Notes under the pieces: model-generated
What the model saw: only the letters and a program-made list of their open reading frames with translations
The model's database searches: none
Told to the model about the DNA's origin: nothing
Translations under genes and position numbers: made by a program
Assembly: GCA_963580275.1 (NCBI GenBank)
Contig: OY756945.1
Location: forward strand, 8,563,501 to 8,627,500
DNA: 64,000 bases
Reading direction: 5' to 3'
DNA from: Crataegus laevigata
Lineage: Eukaryota > Streptophyta > Magnoliopsida > Rosales > Rosaceae
Shown here: piece by piece, positions 1-13,109 of the stretch
Numbering within the stretch: the stretch's first letter is position 1
How the letters are laid out: the number at the start of each line of letters is the position of its first letter

Positions 1-392
1 CCATTCAATTGAAGGTGTGCAGAACCAATATTTTGGTTTTGATGCAAGCTTTGATTTGGCCGGCATTGAAATTGTGTTATAGTTGGTCCCCGAGTGGTGG
101 ATATAATTATAAGAAGTGGTTGCTTCTCTCAGTTGATTGGCGGTAATTTTGAATTCTGTAGTTGATGTCATGATGTTGTATGTTTAGGGTTTAGATTTGT
201 AAGGTTGATTGACAGTTGATAGGTTGTTTTAGGTTTAGAATTGGTTGTCGATAATTATGAGAAGTATTTGCTTCAAGTAACATTATTCATAAATCATAAT
301 TCGTTATTCAAGAATAATCTATAAATGATGAATTAAAATGTAAATAGTTTAGATTTAAAAAAAAAATTACAAAATAGAAACTACAAGAAAAT
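1..392. other. AT-rich flank, no gene recognised
   Basis: No convincing ORF, RNA gene or repeat family was recognised here. A loosely repeated phrase (an 'ataattat..gaagt' motif followed by 'tgcttc') occurs near 105-125 and 255-275. The stretch could be intron or UTR of a gene lying outside the window, but nothing here proves it. Confidence 0.4.
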
Positions 393-610
393 TGTTGTAA
401 ACATTCCTAGTTTAGGTGTGATTGTGTAAATCCTATATTAGATTTGATTCTAGTTATCATGTTTTATTGTATCTTATATTCCCTGGGGAAGGAGAGGAAG
501 GAATATCTCCTCTCATCTTTTAAATAAAGGCACAATGTAGGAGGGATAACAACACACACATATTCCCTTACAATTCTACAAACGCATCTCTCTCTACACC
601 CTTTGCCGCC
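393..610 (+). repeat. 5' LTR of decayed Ty1/copia element
   Basis: The sequence starting TGTTGTAAACATT is repeated at 9278. The two copies share the whole stretch through 'aaataaaggcacaatg' and 'gggataacaacacacaca'. Homology fades near 610 and 9494, so the exact 3' edge is uncertain. Substitutions and small indels between the LTRs are plentiful, so the insertion is old. An AAATAAA A/T-rich motif near 530 is a likely promoter or polyadenylation signal inside the LTR. Confidence 0.85.
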
Positions 611-931
611 AGCTCTCTCAGCATGCTCCTATTGATGCACTTAGGAATCTGATGTTGAAGAATTTTTCTACATCAAACCAGTTCATCCATATCATCACGC
701 AATCAGGTTCTTTCAAAACAACGACTTTTAACTCGATATTTTGCAGCCTTGATAACATGAATATTCACCATGATGTATGACCCAACTTTACGTTTTACGA
801 ATTTTAGATTGTACATAAATTGTGTATGTCTCATAATCATAATTGTTGAACTATGTGAATTTGATATTTGCTATGAATTGCATCAAATATATTTGTATAT
901 GCATCAAATTGAATTAAATTATTGTTTTTAT

Positions 932-2736
932 TGTTGGAAATGTGCCCTAAAACCAATCATATGATGATACTTTACGGACATTTCACATGATTAAACTAAT
1001 CTAGTTTAATATCAAGGGCAAAGATTATTGTTTGAGCGGTCTTATATAAATGTTATATGCTTAAACGATAAAGTCCAAGGAATATGTGATTGGGAGAATG
1101 CGATCTAAAGAAGTTAGATTCATGAGACCATTCTTTCGTAGACACATCCTAAACGTTCCTGATCATAGGATTGCCAATTGGGCATTGACAGTCCGTTAAG
1201 ATCAGTACGTGCTATGTCTTCTCTCAGGGAGAGTGACTAGTCTCGAGTCATTGGTGTGAGTGACACCAAGACAAGTACGTAGGTGCTCAATAGAGAATGA
1301 GTTCACTGAACACGATCAACGACGAGTTCTCATATTCATGTCACGTGAGAACTTATGGTTAGGATAATGCAAATTAGTCCTTTGACCTGAGGCATCATAG
1401 TTGTCTTGTGGTTAGGTCCTTGATCTTTGATCGTGTCAAAAGGCATTCCTTTGGAGTGTCCACGGCATGGTTGGGGTCAAGCTATCTAGTCATGGAGACA
1501 AGTGAATGCGCAACAAGGGATCTCTAACCTTCAAACCGTTGAGGGAGAATACTCTATGATATGATTTAGAATCTCTGGCCAGAGTATGAATGAGATGTTG
1601 GAATGCGTTCCAGATCACATTCAAGAGAATCATATAAGCACAAGATTCACATTGGATAGTAGACATGAATAAACTATCAAACCAAACAATGTGGTCAAGA
1701 GTATTGGATTAGAGAAGGACCGTATTGCATTTGTAATCCTAAACTGAATAGGTTCTCCACCTCTTCTGATTAGCTTGGGTAACCATGATATGCTGCTAGG
1801 TGTCACTCATGGTTTGTGGAAGCCCTAAACGTGTGTAAACACTAAAGGGAGAATTGAAAGTAAGTTTCAAATTCACAATCGATTTGAAAGAGTTTGAATC
1901 GCCCACTGCCTCGCTAAAAGGAACCTAATGGATCGTACACCGTGTAAGGTAGAGATTGAAGATTCAACGGAGATGAGTAAGAATAATTAAATGGTTTAAT
2001 TATTTATGGCAAGGATTAATTAATATGATTATTAATCAAACGAATAAGTTCGTTAAAGACCTCGGGATGGTTTTGGACCTTAAGGCCCAATGGGCTTCGA
2101 ACGTCAAGTCCATTGACTTAAGTTGTATGACAACTTAATAAATAATGATTTACAAAGGCCCAAATACTCCAAAAATATCCTAAGGCCGGCCACTTTGAAG
2201 GGGTAGTGAACTTGGACTTATTTACAAGTTTGCCACTCAAATGAATTAAGGTATAAATATGACTTTATAGCCAAAATTCATTTAGGGTTTGTTTTGGGGA
2301 AATTGGAGAGAACAAAAGCTCTCCTTTCTCTCTAAAATGGCCGGCCACTTTGAGGAAATAATCTAGCAATTCAACTTCCTCAAAGTCACTCATTTCTTCT
2401 TCATCTAACCTTGGTGTGGAGACTTAGAGGTTCCCAATTTTGGGAACTTGGAGCAACCTCTTCATCCAACCAAATCCATAGATTTAAGATGCAAGGAATG
2501 AAGGCCCTCTCTTTGGGTGATTAGCCTTTGCTTAAGCAAAGAGGAATCTACAAAGGTATAAATCTCAACTCACTTTGTTTTGAGTTGTTTAAAGGTTCAC
2601 CAATCTACTAGGCTTTGAACATTCATGGGTAATGTTTTGTTTTTAAGTATATGCAAGCATGATTCCGCCTTTAATTTGTTAATTGCATGCTAATGATATT
2701 GCTTAAATGAACATGTATTCTCAAAATAATCCTTCA
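932..2736 (+). repeat. Long solo LTR-like copia sequence nested in older copia
   Basis: It begins TGTTGGAAATGTGCCC, the typical start of a long-LTR copia family, and runs about 1.8 kb with no ORF. A candidate end is at 2736 (..CCTTCA). The five bases before 932 and after 2736 are both TTTAT, which would be a 5-bp target duplication, but the sequence is AT-rich so a chance match is possible. It lies between the outer 5' LTR and gag, where an intact copia element would have only a short leader. The 3' edge is the weak point. Confidence 0.55.
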
Positions 2737-4047
2737 TTTATATATGCATATAATCTGAATTATATTTGAATTGAAAGAGAAAAAAAAGGCCAATTGCAAT
2801 TGGGAAAACTAGGGTTCTTTTCGAACCCGTGCCTTTGCACCATGCAAGGCCACAACCATCAGGCCCGCAGCCTGCAATAGCCCAACCCGTCCTTCTTGCT
2901 AGGTTTGTAGCCTGCATCAAGTCGCCAAGCCTGAGCCTTAGGCTCGAGGTTAAAACCCAGCAAGCCCCGAAGCCAACTATGGCGTCCCCCATCATCGCAG
3001 GATGGCCTGCAACCCATCCTCACACCTCGGGTCACCATGTTTGACGGCCTGAAGCTCGTCTCTAACATTGATTGACCGATATTTGATTGAATCTCATAGT
3101 TTTTTTTTTTTTTTGAAAATCCGATTAAAAAATTCTAGGGTTTTACAAAGAATGTTAAGATTTTCTTTCGTTCATATTTGAAGTCTTTGTTGACCCACGG
3201 GCTTGTCCTGACCTTGGCAACACCGTTTGACACGGAACCATCTATTAATTCTGGTGTTCTTCCCCGACCAATCACACCCAGCATGGCTGGGATGTATTTG
3301 GACTATACCCGAGCGCTATTTGGGCTCTGATTCTCCGCTCGTGCCAGAAGAAAAAAAAACACAGAAGCAGTTTTTGGGCTTGCATGTTGTAGCCCAATCC
3401 TTAGCCCAAATAAGATTTAAAAAAAAAATCTATTTCTGGGCTCGCCTGAAGCAGCCCGCAAAAAAAAACCGATTTTTTAATTTTATTTTTGGGTTTGCCT
3501 GCAGTAGCCCAGTCCCCCTCTTCGTGGGCCTACAACCCCACCTAAGTCTCCTAGCCCAATTTTAGGGCCTAGGACTCACGGATCATCCTTGTTCAAGCCA
3601 CCCTTAGGCTTTGGCCTATATTTTAGGCCCCGAGCTTTAATTATTTAATATTTTTAAATAATTTCGTTTTATATTTTTTAAAACACATTTTAATTTGCCC
3701 CGAAGTCTAAATAAATAAATTCAATTATATGTGTACCCCTAAAAGCTATTTTTTTTTTGTTGTTTGCATATTCTTGTTGCATATATATATTTGTGTTTGC
3801 CTGCAGGAATACATTAACTTGAAGTTCATAATTATTTTTGAAACCCAAAGTTTCTTATAAATATGCCTTGTTTGAAAACCTGAAGTTTTCACTTAAAAAC
3901 ATCGCCCATGAAAACCTGAAGCTTTTTCGTGCAAAAATTAAACCAATAAATGTCTATTAGAACCTATACGTTCTACTCCTATGTGAATGGATTGATTTTT
4001 CTCCATTACATTAACCACATCTTGTCCATCTATTTTGTGATAGGAAC
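2737..4047 (+). other. Copia leader region, non-coding
   Basis: There is no supported gene. GC-rich phrases built on 'gcccgcagcctgca' and 'tagcccaa' (2820-3600) are followed by A/T-rich sequence with repeated 'gaaaacctgaag' (3870-3930), up to the gag start codon at 4048. Related phrases occur on the opposite strand at about 21700-22260, so this is retroelement leader rather than host sequence. Confidence 0.5.
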
Positions 4048-7000
4048 ATGTCGAATTTGAACAAACTCGACTTTACCGCTTTGGAAGTCTCTGGAAGGAA
4101 CTACCTCAAGTGGGTTCAAGATGTGAAGCTCCATCTCACTGCAAAGAACTTGCGTCCTGCCATCGAAGAAGCAACAGATGAACCTGTTAGCGAAGTTGAA
4201 AAAGCCACTACTATGGTCCTCATCCGAAGACATATCCATGACGCTCTGCAAACTAAATACCTTGCTAAGGCTGATCGTTTTGGGTCGCTTTGGCTGATCG
4301 TTTTGATCACCAAAAGGACATATTCCTGCTTGAAGTGAGACATGACTTGCAGCACTTACGCTTCTAAGACTTTAAGTCTGTGAATGAATATAATTTTGAA
4401 GTTTGTCGAATCCGATCACTTCTCAAATTTTGCAATGAAACTTTGACTGAAGAGGATCTTTTGGAGAAGACCTATTCAACCTTCTCTGCTTCTAATATTG
4501 TCCTGCAGCAACAATATAGAGCTCAGAAGTTCACTAAGTTCTCGGATTTGATCTCTGTTTTACTTCTTGCTGAGAAGCAGAACCAGCTGTTGATGAAGAA
4601 TCATCAAGCTTGACTTACTAGGGCTACTGTTGTGCCTGAAGCACATTATAGCACTAACCAGCACCCAAAAGCCAAAAAAGACGTGGTAAGGGCGGCCAGA
4701 AGCCATCCCACCAAGGTCAATAGAGTCAAGGCCCATCCAAGGGAGGAAACAAAGCCCTGAAGCGCTCAAACCTCACTCTCAAGGCCTTGAACTTTAAGAT
4801 TAAGGGTAAAGCACCTGAAACCATGGATGTAGATATGTGCTATCACTGTGGTTCAAAGGACCATTGGTACCGTGTTTGTCGCGCTCCCAAGAAGGTTGTA
4901 AATGAATATCATTATCGTCGTAAGAAGTTTGAATCAAACTTCATGCAAGTGGACTATTATGAGACTACAAAGATGGAGGTTTCTGACTTTCAAAAGGATA
5001 CCACCCTTATGGAAGATTAAAATCTTAGACATAGACTTATTTTTAGTTGAAATAAGACAATTGGGGCCAAATTCCACTAAGTGGCTGAACCCCCTTGTTT
5101 TTGGTTGATTTTTGAACAATTTTCCTTTCTGTTTGGATTATTGATTGGTGATTTGTTTTTAGATATTAAGTTTTAATTAATTACCATCTTTGAATAAATG
5201 AAATTACTTTGAATTGATATTTGTTTTAAGAACTTTTATGCATGTGACCGATTCAAATTAATTTTTCATTCTAGGTATGACTGGTGGGAAAGTTAGTTAT
5301 GTGGCAGATAGTGCAACCACGCACACCGTTTTGCGTGAACGCATCTATTTCACTAACTTCTTACCTAAGAATGCACTTCTGACGGCCCTCTCAGGCCCAT
5401 CCAACTTGATAGAAGGATACGGTAAGACATGTATAATGTTGTCCAATGGTACAATCTTGACCATTGATGAGGCACTCTATTCTCCACGTTCCGGAAGAAC
5501 GTTGCTAAGTTTTAAGGATATTAAGGATAAAAATTACCACGCTGAAACCCACGTAGAAAACGGAGTTGAAGTTATGTGCATAACTTCCTACGAATATGGC
5601 TAGAAGCGTATTCTAGAGAAGATTGAACGTATCCTGAGTGTTCTGTATACTACGACCATAAGCCCCATCGAATGCCACTATGTGGCCGGCCTTACTACTG
5701 GGACCACACACGAAATTACATTTTGGCATGATCATTTGGAACATCCTGGATGAATAGCGATGCCCTGTATCCTCAAATCATCATACGAGCATCCACTAAC
5801 CTGAAGTTTAGGTTCGATCCAAGGAATCCCATGTCAAACATGTTCTATGGGAAAACTTATTACTAAGGCTTCTTATGACAAGATTTGTTCAAATCCTCCA
5901 TTTTTTCTACAATGGATTCAGGGGGACATTTGTGGACCAATTCACCTTCCCTGTGGACCATTTAGATATTTTATGGTTTTGGTTGACGCTTCTACACGTT
6001 GGTCACACGTGTGCTTGTTGTCCACAAGGAACGCTGCATTCTCCAAACTGTTGGCTCAAGTTATCAAGCTCAAGGCTCACCACCCTGATTATCCGATCAA
6101 ATCTATTCAATTAGATAATGCTAGAGAATTCACATCTAAAATTTTTGATGACTATTGCATTTCAGTTGGGGTTGAAGTTGAACATCCACTACCCCACGTT
6201 CACACCCAGAACGGCCTGGAAGAGGCTTTCATTAAGTGCTTACAAATGCTTACTCGATCGTTGGTTATACGTACCAAGCTCCCGATCGTTGCTTGGGGCC
6301 ATACAATATTGCACGCAGCAAAGTTCGTCCGCCTGAGGCCTGTTGCGACACAACCATTTAGTGCCCTTCAGTTGGTTATCGGATACGAACCTGACATATT
6401 GCATTTGCGCGTTTTTGGTTGTGCGGTATATGTGCCGATCTCGCCGCCCTTAAATACAAAAATGGAGCCTCAGCGAAGGATGAAAGTCTATGTCGGATAT
6501 GATTCTCCTTCAATTATTCGTTACTTAGAACCTTTGACAAGAAATTTGTTTGCCGCTCGTTTTGTGGATTGTCACTTCTACGAGACAGTATTCCCGTTGT
6601 TAGGGGGAGATAAGAACGTCAACGTTCCTAATGAACGATATGAATTATCATGGACGAGTTCCACTTTGTCTAATTTAGATTCCCGCATTGCTCAGTCTGA
6701 AACTGAAGTGCATCGCATATTAGATCTTCAGAGCATATCTCAGAGCATGCCAGATGCTTTCACTGATCTAGCGCGAGTGATATGATCACACATTCTAGCT
6801 GCGAATAGGCCTGTAAAGATAGATGTACCAAATGTACGACGAACTACCCTCTTGGAAGCCCGAAACGCCAATCTTGGTGATCCACGTACATTAGCGGCTA
6901 GCCAATCATCTGCCCCTACACAAAAGTGTGGCAGCCCCCTTAGTTTAAAGGATTGACACCCCCGGAAGAGGAAATCCACGACACAAGATCCTGAAGAGCC

Positions 7001-8854
7001 TACTGTGAATCCGACTATCGCTTACTCATTCTATCCAACTCATGAGGAAATTCTAGATTACGAAAATGTCCTTGAAGAGACGAATCATCCTCCTGAGAAT
7101 CGTGAGATTTTGGTCTATTATCCTAGCTTAGATGACGTGTGGTGTAGAAATGAGATGATTGTCGACGATGCATTAACATTTGTAGTAGCTACTGAGATCA
7201 TGTTAAGCGATGGCATTGAATCGCTTTCCGTTGATGAATGTCGACGTAGAATTGATTGGTTAAACAGGAAACAAGCAATCCAAGTCGAACTCGATTCGCT
7301 TATGAAACGTACGGTGTTTGGACCTTTAGCTCCTACTAATCTACATGTGAAGCCCGTTGGCTACAAGTGGGTTTTCGTTTGAAAACGTAATAAGAAGAAC
7401 GAGATTGTACGTTACAAAGCTCGTCTTGTTGCATAAGGCTTCTCACAAAGCCCCGAGATTGACTGTGACGAAACTTATTCACCCGTTATGGATGTTATTA
7501 CTTTTCGCTACCTTATAAGTTTGGTAGTTTCTGAAAAACTGAGTATGCAGCTGATGGACGTAGTAACTGCGTATCTCTATGGGGATTTTGATACAGAAAT
7601 TTATATGAAAGTTCCCGAAGGACTTACATTGATTGGTTCAAATATTTCCAAACCCCAGAACACGCTCTCAATTCAACTGAGGCGTTCACTCGACAGTTTG
7701 AAACAATCGGGAAGAATGTGGTATAACAGTCTGAGTGAGTATTTAACTAGTTAGGGATATGTGAACAACGAAATATACCCTTGTGTGTTCATTAAGAAGT
7801 CACATTTCGAATTTGCGATTGTTGCAATATATGTCGAAGACATGAATCTCATCGGAATTCCTGAAGAGCTCGCGATAACTGTCGTGCACCTGAAGTCGGA
7901 ATTTGAGATGAAAGATTTAGGTAAGCCTCGATACTGTCTCGGTCTCGAGATAGAGCATTGTTCAGATGGAATCCTAGTACATTAATCGAACTACACCCAG
8001 AAGGTGTTGCGCCGCTTTAATAAGGATAAAAGGATAAAGCGAAGCCTTCGAGTACTCCTACGGTCATTCGTCCGCTAGATGTAAAACGAGATCCTTTCCG
8101 TTCGAAGGAGGATGATGAAGAGATTTTGGAGCCTGAAGTTCCTTATCTAAGTACCATAGGCGCTTTATTGTACTTAGCTCAATGCACTAGACTCGACATC
8201 TCTTTCGCTGTTAATCTTTTGGCAAGATACAGTAATGCACCTACACGCAGACACTAGATTGACGTGAAAGACATCTTCCATTACCTTAAGGGTACTACGG
8301 ATTTGGGCTTATTCTATCCCTACGAATCCTTGAATGATGCCACACCTTATGCTTCTCGAGTTGATTCTCGCCTTGTTGGTTATGCCGACGCAGGATACTT
8401 GTCTGATTCGCACAAGACGCGTTCTCAAACATGTTATGTCTTCACCGTTATAGGCACCGCAATCTCTTGGAGGTCAACTAAACAGACCTTAGTTGCCACT
8501 TCGTCTAACCATGTTGAGATTCTTGCCTTACATGAAGCAACTCGGGAATGCTTTTGGTTGAGATCAATAGTGGGCCATATTCGAAACTCCTGCAATCTTT
8601 ATCCCAATGATGATTTTTGAAGACAATGCAGCATGCATTGAACAGCTTAAGAAGGGTTACATCAAAAGAGATAACACAAGCACATTGCGTCAAAACTCTT
8701 CTTTTCACATCAACAACAAGAGCATCAAAAGATTGAAGTCACGCAAATCCGTTCACAAGACAATCTAGTCGACCTCTTTACCAAATCACTGCCGAAGACG
8801 ACATTTCAGAAGCTTGTTCATAAAATTGGTATGCGTAAACTTTCTGAGTTGTAA
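4048..8854 (+). pseudogene. Ty1/copia gag-pol polyprotein, decayed
   Basis: The copia domain order is readable in broken frames. Gag starts MSNLNKLDFTALEVSG at 4048. A CCHC zinc knuckle (C-x2-C-x4-H-x4-C) lies at 4838-4879. A protease with the ADSATTHTVL active-site phrase lies near 5300. The integrase core (5847-6785) keeps IQGDICGP, the LDNAREF aspartate and the HTQNGLEEAF glutamate. Reverse transcriptase occupies about 7140-7985, with TAYLYGDFDTEIYMKVPEG and the catalytic box altered to YVEDM from the usual YVDDM. RNase H follows (8264-8854: GYADAGYLSDSHKTRSQ, then a C-terminal LVDLFTKSLP-type end). Frameshifts and stops near 4338, 4613, 5603, 6785, 7382, 7754 and 7985 break it into at least seven pieces, so it cannot encode a working polyprotein. 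Integrase before RT marks it as copia rather than gypsy. Confidence 0.93.
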
Positions 8855-9267
8855 CATTACTATTTCTCTTTGGAATTGTGTCAAACACAGGGGAGTATTC
8901 TGAAGATACTTGCTTGACCTTAATGTACTCTTTTTCCCTACGATTAGGAGCATTTTCCTACTGGGTTTTTGCTACCTAACTAGGTTTTAACGAGGCACCT
9001 ACCTTGGGTTGGTCATATCCCTGATGACGTCCTATAGATGTTTCTTTTGACTTTGCATTTCTCACGCATTTTTCCTTAGACTATGGATTTTGTCCCTACT
9101 TGGGTTTTTGCCATAGCCTTAGGGGTTTTTTTTAGTGAGGCTTACTTATTTACTTATGCAAGTTTCTACCTTATTGAAAATAAACGTTGTTCCTTGGAAT
9201 CAGTGCTGACGAGTTAACTTCCTCAACTTCTGCATGATGCTAAATCTACCTTGAGTATTTACACACT

Positions 9268-9277
9268 CAAGGGGGAG
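9268..9277 (+). other. Polypurine tract of copia element
   Basis: CAAGGGGGAG lies directly upstream of the 3' LTR start (TGTTGTAAAC at 9278). This is the expected position and composition of the plus-strand primer site. Confidence 0.8.
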
Positions 9278-9494
9278 TGTTGTAAACATTTCTAGTTTAG
9301 GTGTGATTGCTTAAATCCTAGATTAGATTTGATTCTAGTTATCCTTTCCTATTGTATCTTATATTCCTTGGGTAAAAAGGAATATCTCCTCTCCTCTTTT
9401 ACTATAAATAAAGGCACAATGTAGGAGGGATAACAACACACACATAGTCCCCTACAATTTTACAAACACATCTCTCTGTACACCCTTTGCCACC
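9278..9494 (+). repeat. 3' LTR of decayed Ty1/copia element
   Basis: It matches 393-610 over its whole length, including the conserved 'aaataaaggcacaatg' block. With the 5' LTR it delimits an element of about 9.1 kb, of which about 1.8 kb is the nested LTR at 932-2736. No clear shared target duplication was found, because the 3' LTR edge is unclear. Confidence 0.85.
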
Positions 9495-10649
9495 GCCCCC
9501 CTTTAACCTTGTCAGATAAAATAGGTCACAATATATATATATATATATATATAGGAGCAATATGAAGAAATAAATTTTGGGGCTAAAATTTTATGTCAAA
9601 ACCATTAGCGGAGAAAAGTTGTTTTTGGGTTAGAACATAAATTTTTAGGCTAAAAATTTATGTATTAACTCCAACCATTTGAGTTGGTCAAAGGAGGTAA
9701 TTATAAGATTACAAATGAACAATACAAGGAAATAAATCAAAATAATCCTTTGTCCGCAAAACAAAAAAACCCTTTCCTTTTTTGTTTGTTTGTTAATGGT
9801 TACTTTATTAGCTAAGCACAACATAATTACAAAATAGAGGCCCAAATATAATATTCACAAAATCAAAAGAATGGACCTCTAGAGTAACCAAAAGCCCAAA
9901 ACTTTGTTTTGGGCCCAAAATAGAGAAAACAGACGAGCAAACCGTATTTGCTTCCTTCTAAGCTACTGCTGAAAGCGCCAATACGACACCCCACAATGAT
10001 TACGAATCGCCACCACCAACTATTGCCATGAACCAGTACCTTATATATGGAAGGTTAATAGACTTCGTCTTTCGTTAGATAATATTTCGCCGATTGCAAT
10101 CACCAAGTAAGAGAAATTAAAGAAGCCTGTGGAATTACCACAAGCAATACTGCGAGAAAAAACAGACAAAGAAAAGAAAGTGGTGTGGCCACTTGAGTTG
10201 GTGCGAACATCGAAACTCTACGCACATTCCCAATTAAGGACCGCAATAGTTCGCAGTCAATAGAGATTGCAGATCGAAAAAGAGATGGGATTGGTGGAAG
10301 CCAAATGAAGGACATGTAGATGGATGGGTGGATGAATAGATTTAGGACAAGAAGACCAGTGATAGTTGGAGTGGAAAGGCTAAGGAAAAAAATGAAGGAA
10401 ATCAGGGAAAATCAACAAAAAAAAAAGAAAAAAGAAGAAGAAAGAAACAGGAAGCAGAGATGATGAAGTAAGGGCTAGCACAGACCTGAATCAAAATTAG
10501 TGCCGGCGTCTAAAGAAGATCTAGCTTTGTTGCTGTTCTCACTCACTTAGTGAAAAAATTCACTCTCAGAGAGAATCTCCCTCACTCATGGAGAGATCAA
10601 GACAAAGAAACCTAAAACAAATCAAATCATATCAAATCCCTAATTAAGG
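9495..10649. other. Intergenic, AT microsatellite and unassigned repeats
   Basis: There is an (AT)n run at 9531-9553. Sequence at about 9570-9670 contains the phrase 'ggctaaaa(t)ttta' in near-inverted copies and is probably a degraded MITE. No gene was recognised. Short ORFs here have no recognisable protein features. Confidence 0.4.
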
Positions 10650-11071
10650 GGGATGTATTCAATTGGAATTTTGAGGGATTTTAATTCTTTTAATGAATCT
10701 AGGGGTATTGAATCAGGATTTTAATTGATTCTCTGAAATTTAAGGTGTATCCAATCAGGATTTTAAGATAGTTTATTAAAATCCTTATAAATCCGGGTGT
10801 ATTCAATTAGAATTTTAAAGAAGTTTATAACATTCCAGTGTATTTAATTAGAAATTGATTTTAAAATTTTGAAAAAGTTGAGCAATTAGAGGGAATTGGA
10901 GATATTTCATAGTGCATTTTAATCATTCACAAATCTCACCTCTCCCCATAAGATTTCGGAGGAATGGAATCAAAATTTTATATGGAATCTCTATAAATCA
11001 ATTAAACTCCATAACGATCATGAATTTATAATTCTATTAAAGTCTCTCAAATTCCTAATTGAATACATCCC
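10650..11071. mobile_element. MITE, ~420 bp, TIR GGGATGTATTCAATT
   Basis: The terminal inverted repeat reads GGGATGTATTCAATTGGAAT at the left end and, on the reverse strand of the right end, GGGATGTATTCAATTAGGAA. Similarity extends roughly 40 bp inward. The interior repeats the theme 'gtatccaatcaggatttta'. There is no coding capacity. A second copy sits at 22895-23377 and carries a SINE. The target duplication is not clear, perhaps a 3-bp TAA, which would suit PIF/Harbinger. Confidence 0.75.
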
Positions 11072-11329
11072 ATAAATCAAATAATATAAAATCTCTAATA
11101 ATTTCTTTATATTTTCCAAACAATTTTTTCTCCCGAGTATCCCTCCTCTAATGATTTAATATTACACGAAGACAAAGTTGACTATGAGAAAGCAACACTC
11201 CAAATGGACCTCAATTTTATTCATACAAAACAATATAATATCAAAAAGCCTAACACGCAGTTTACAATCATTATCAATTTTATCACACCAAAAAACAGAG
11301 ACTGAAAATTAACCAAAGATTATCATTTT

Positions 11330-12948
11330 CTAGCTATTCACAACTGAACATTGCTTCCTAATCTCGCCAGCCGATCCAGTCTTAACGTTAGCCCGACCCA
11401 TTTTCTCCATAGACTGTCCAAACTCATCGTAGAAGTTCTGCAGTGAACCTTTGAGCAGCTGGTTGATATAATTATAAGTTGTTGAGCTGGTTGTCAAAGC
11501 AGCATCGGATTGGAAGAGCCCTCGCCTTTTGAGCAAAAGTGTGTAGTAGCTTAGGTCAAAAGTCCTGACGCTTCCAGGGTCCATCTCAACAATTGTGGTG
11601 TTATCAGTTGGAGTTTTGCACTTGTTGGCCTTGAGATTCGCGGCGTATTGGGTGTTCAAAGCGGGGTCCTGGTCACCCACTCCGGTGAAATTGTAAAGGC
11701 GGTTTGAAAATGATGAGCAATGAGAGACCCCAATTGTGTGAGCACCTGAGAAGAAAAAAAGCATATTAACCCATGTGGCGTGATTAGACATTAGCTTTAA
11801 TATGGTAGCATTACCGGCACTATTTTATTATTTCCTTGCCAAATGTATCACATATGTTTTTATCTATTTTATTGTGCATGTTAATAGTTATTGTATGTTG
11901 TTTTTGTAGTATACGTTGTTAGATTGTAAATTAACATTTTGATTAAGTTAAATGTCGTTTATAATTTGTAATTTTGATTCATAATCAACATGGGTCTGAT
12001 AAGAGAACATTATCACGATACACTGTGAGCTTCTAATCTAAATCATCATATAGAACAGGTAAGATAAAAAAAATTTGGTAAACAAACAGGTAAGAAAATT
12101 ATTTGGCAAGAAGATTCGTTTCCTTTATTTGCATATTTACTATTATGTTTAAGAATTAGCTTTACCAGATAGCAAGACCAAATCCTTCAAATCGAGACCC
12201 ACGTTGGCAAAAATTCTTTGGAGATTGCTGAAGTTGGAAGTTGGGGGTGGAATGTTGGCTAAGGCTTCTGCCCTCCTTGCGATCACCCCATCTCTTCTAC
12301 CTGTTGGAACCTTCCAAGTTGGACCTCCCTACACACCATGCCCAGAAAACAAATAAATAAACAAAGTTGACATCCAATAAATAAATGGGACGTTTGATTA
12401 TTTTGGTTTTTATACTTCGATGGTTGGTTGGAGATCTTACTGTTGCAACAATAGAATCTCTTGCTGCCAAAGCAATAACATCGGCGCATGAAACTATTCC
12501 AGGGCATTGAGCTTCAAGTCGGCTCTTTATTCTGTCGATGAAGTCAAACCCTCTGAGCGTTAGATTTGGGGGAGCATCTTTTTCAGCTTGGTTACTTGAA
12601 GTCGAGTTCAGAAGAATAGATGCATCACAACCCTAATAAGCAAAAATCATTCATTAGTTCCAAATTACAATTCTAACCCTAATGATACACTTGCAGAGAA
12701 TGTTGGTCTGTAAAGAGAAGAAGATGGATACATACCCTGACAAAGCAATCATGGAAGTGCAACCTTATGAGAGCAGCTGCAAGTGAGGGTGCGTTGTGGA
12801 TGTGCTCCTCGACGTAGTCTTTCACAATCTTCTCTGCTTTCGGGCAGTTCTTGGCATAGAAACCCAGTTGCAACTGAGCCTCACTGAGGCCTATGATCAC
12901 CAGAAGACATGAAACCAAAATCCCAGAAAATCGAGTTGACCCCCCCAT
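11330..12948 (-). CDS. Class III secretory peroxidase, four exons
   Basis: Exons on the minus strand are 12948-12736, 12632-12441, 12328-12166 and 11745-11330. All introns are GT..AG, and together they give 327 residues, normal for the family. The start ATG at 12948 gives a hydrophobic signal peptide ending near ..GLSEA, so the mature chain starts QLQLGFYAKNCP. Heme peroxidase landmarks are present: distal LIRLHFHDCFVRGCDAS with the catalytic Arg and His, PGIVSCADVIALAARD, and proximal LSGAHTIGVSHC with the heme-ligand His. Eight cysteines suit the usual four disulfides. The family oxidises phenolic substrates with H2O2 in the apoplast or vacuole, for example in wall cross-linking and lignin or suberin formation; the specific substrate cannot be read from sequence. 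The classical four-exon structure is kept. A broken paralogue lies about 2.5 kb upstream on the same strand. No defect was seen, so it looks functional. Confidence 0.93.
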
Positions 12949-13014
12949 TTTTCGTTGCAACTGAGCTTCAACTTGTATTTGAAAGTATTTGCAATTACAA
13001 AACTGTGGTTTGAA

Positions 13015-13021
13015 ATTTATA
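13015..13021 (-). promoter_or_regulatory. TATA box of peroxidase gene
   Basis: TATAAAT on the minus strand lies 67 bp upstream of the start codon at 12948, a plausible spacing for a short 5'UTR. No other element was assigned with confidence. Confidence 0.6.
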
Positions 13022-13109
13022 GGCCTCCCCCAAGGCCCCAACTTCAGCTTTGTGGACCACTGCAAAATAAGAAAATGCAAGGTGACAAAAATAGTCCAGC
13101 TATCCAACT

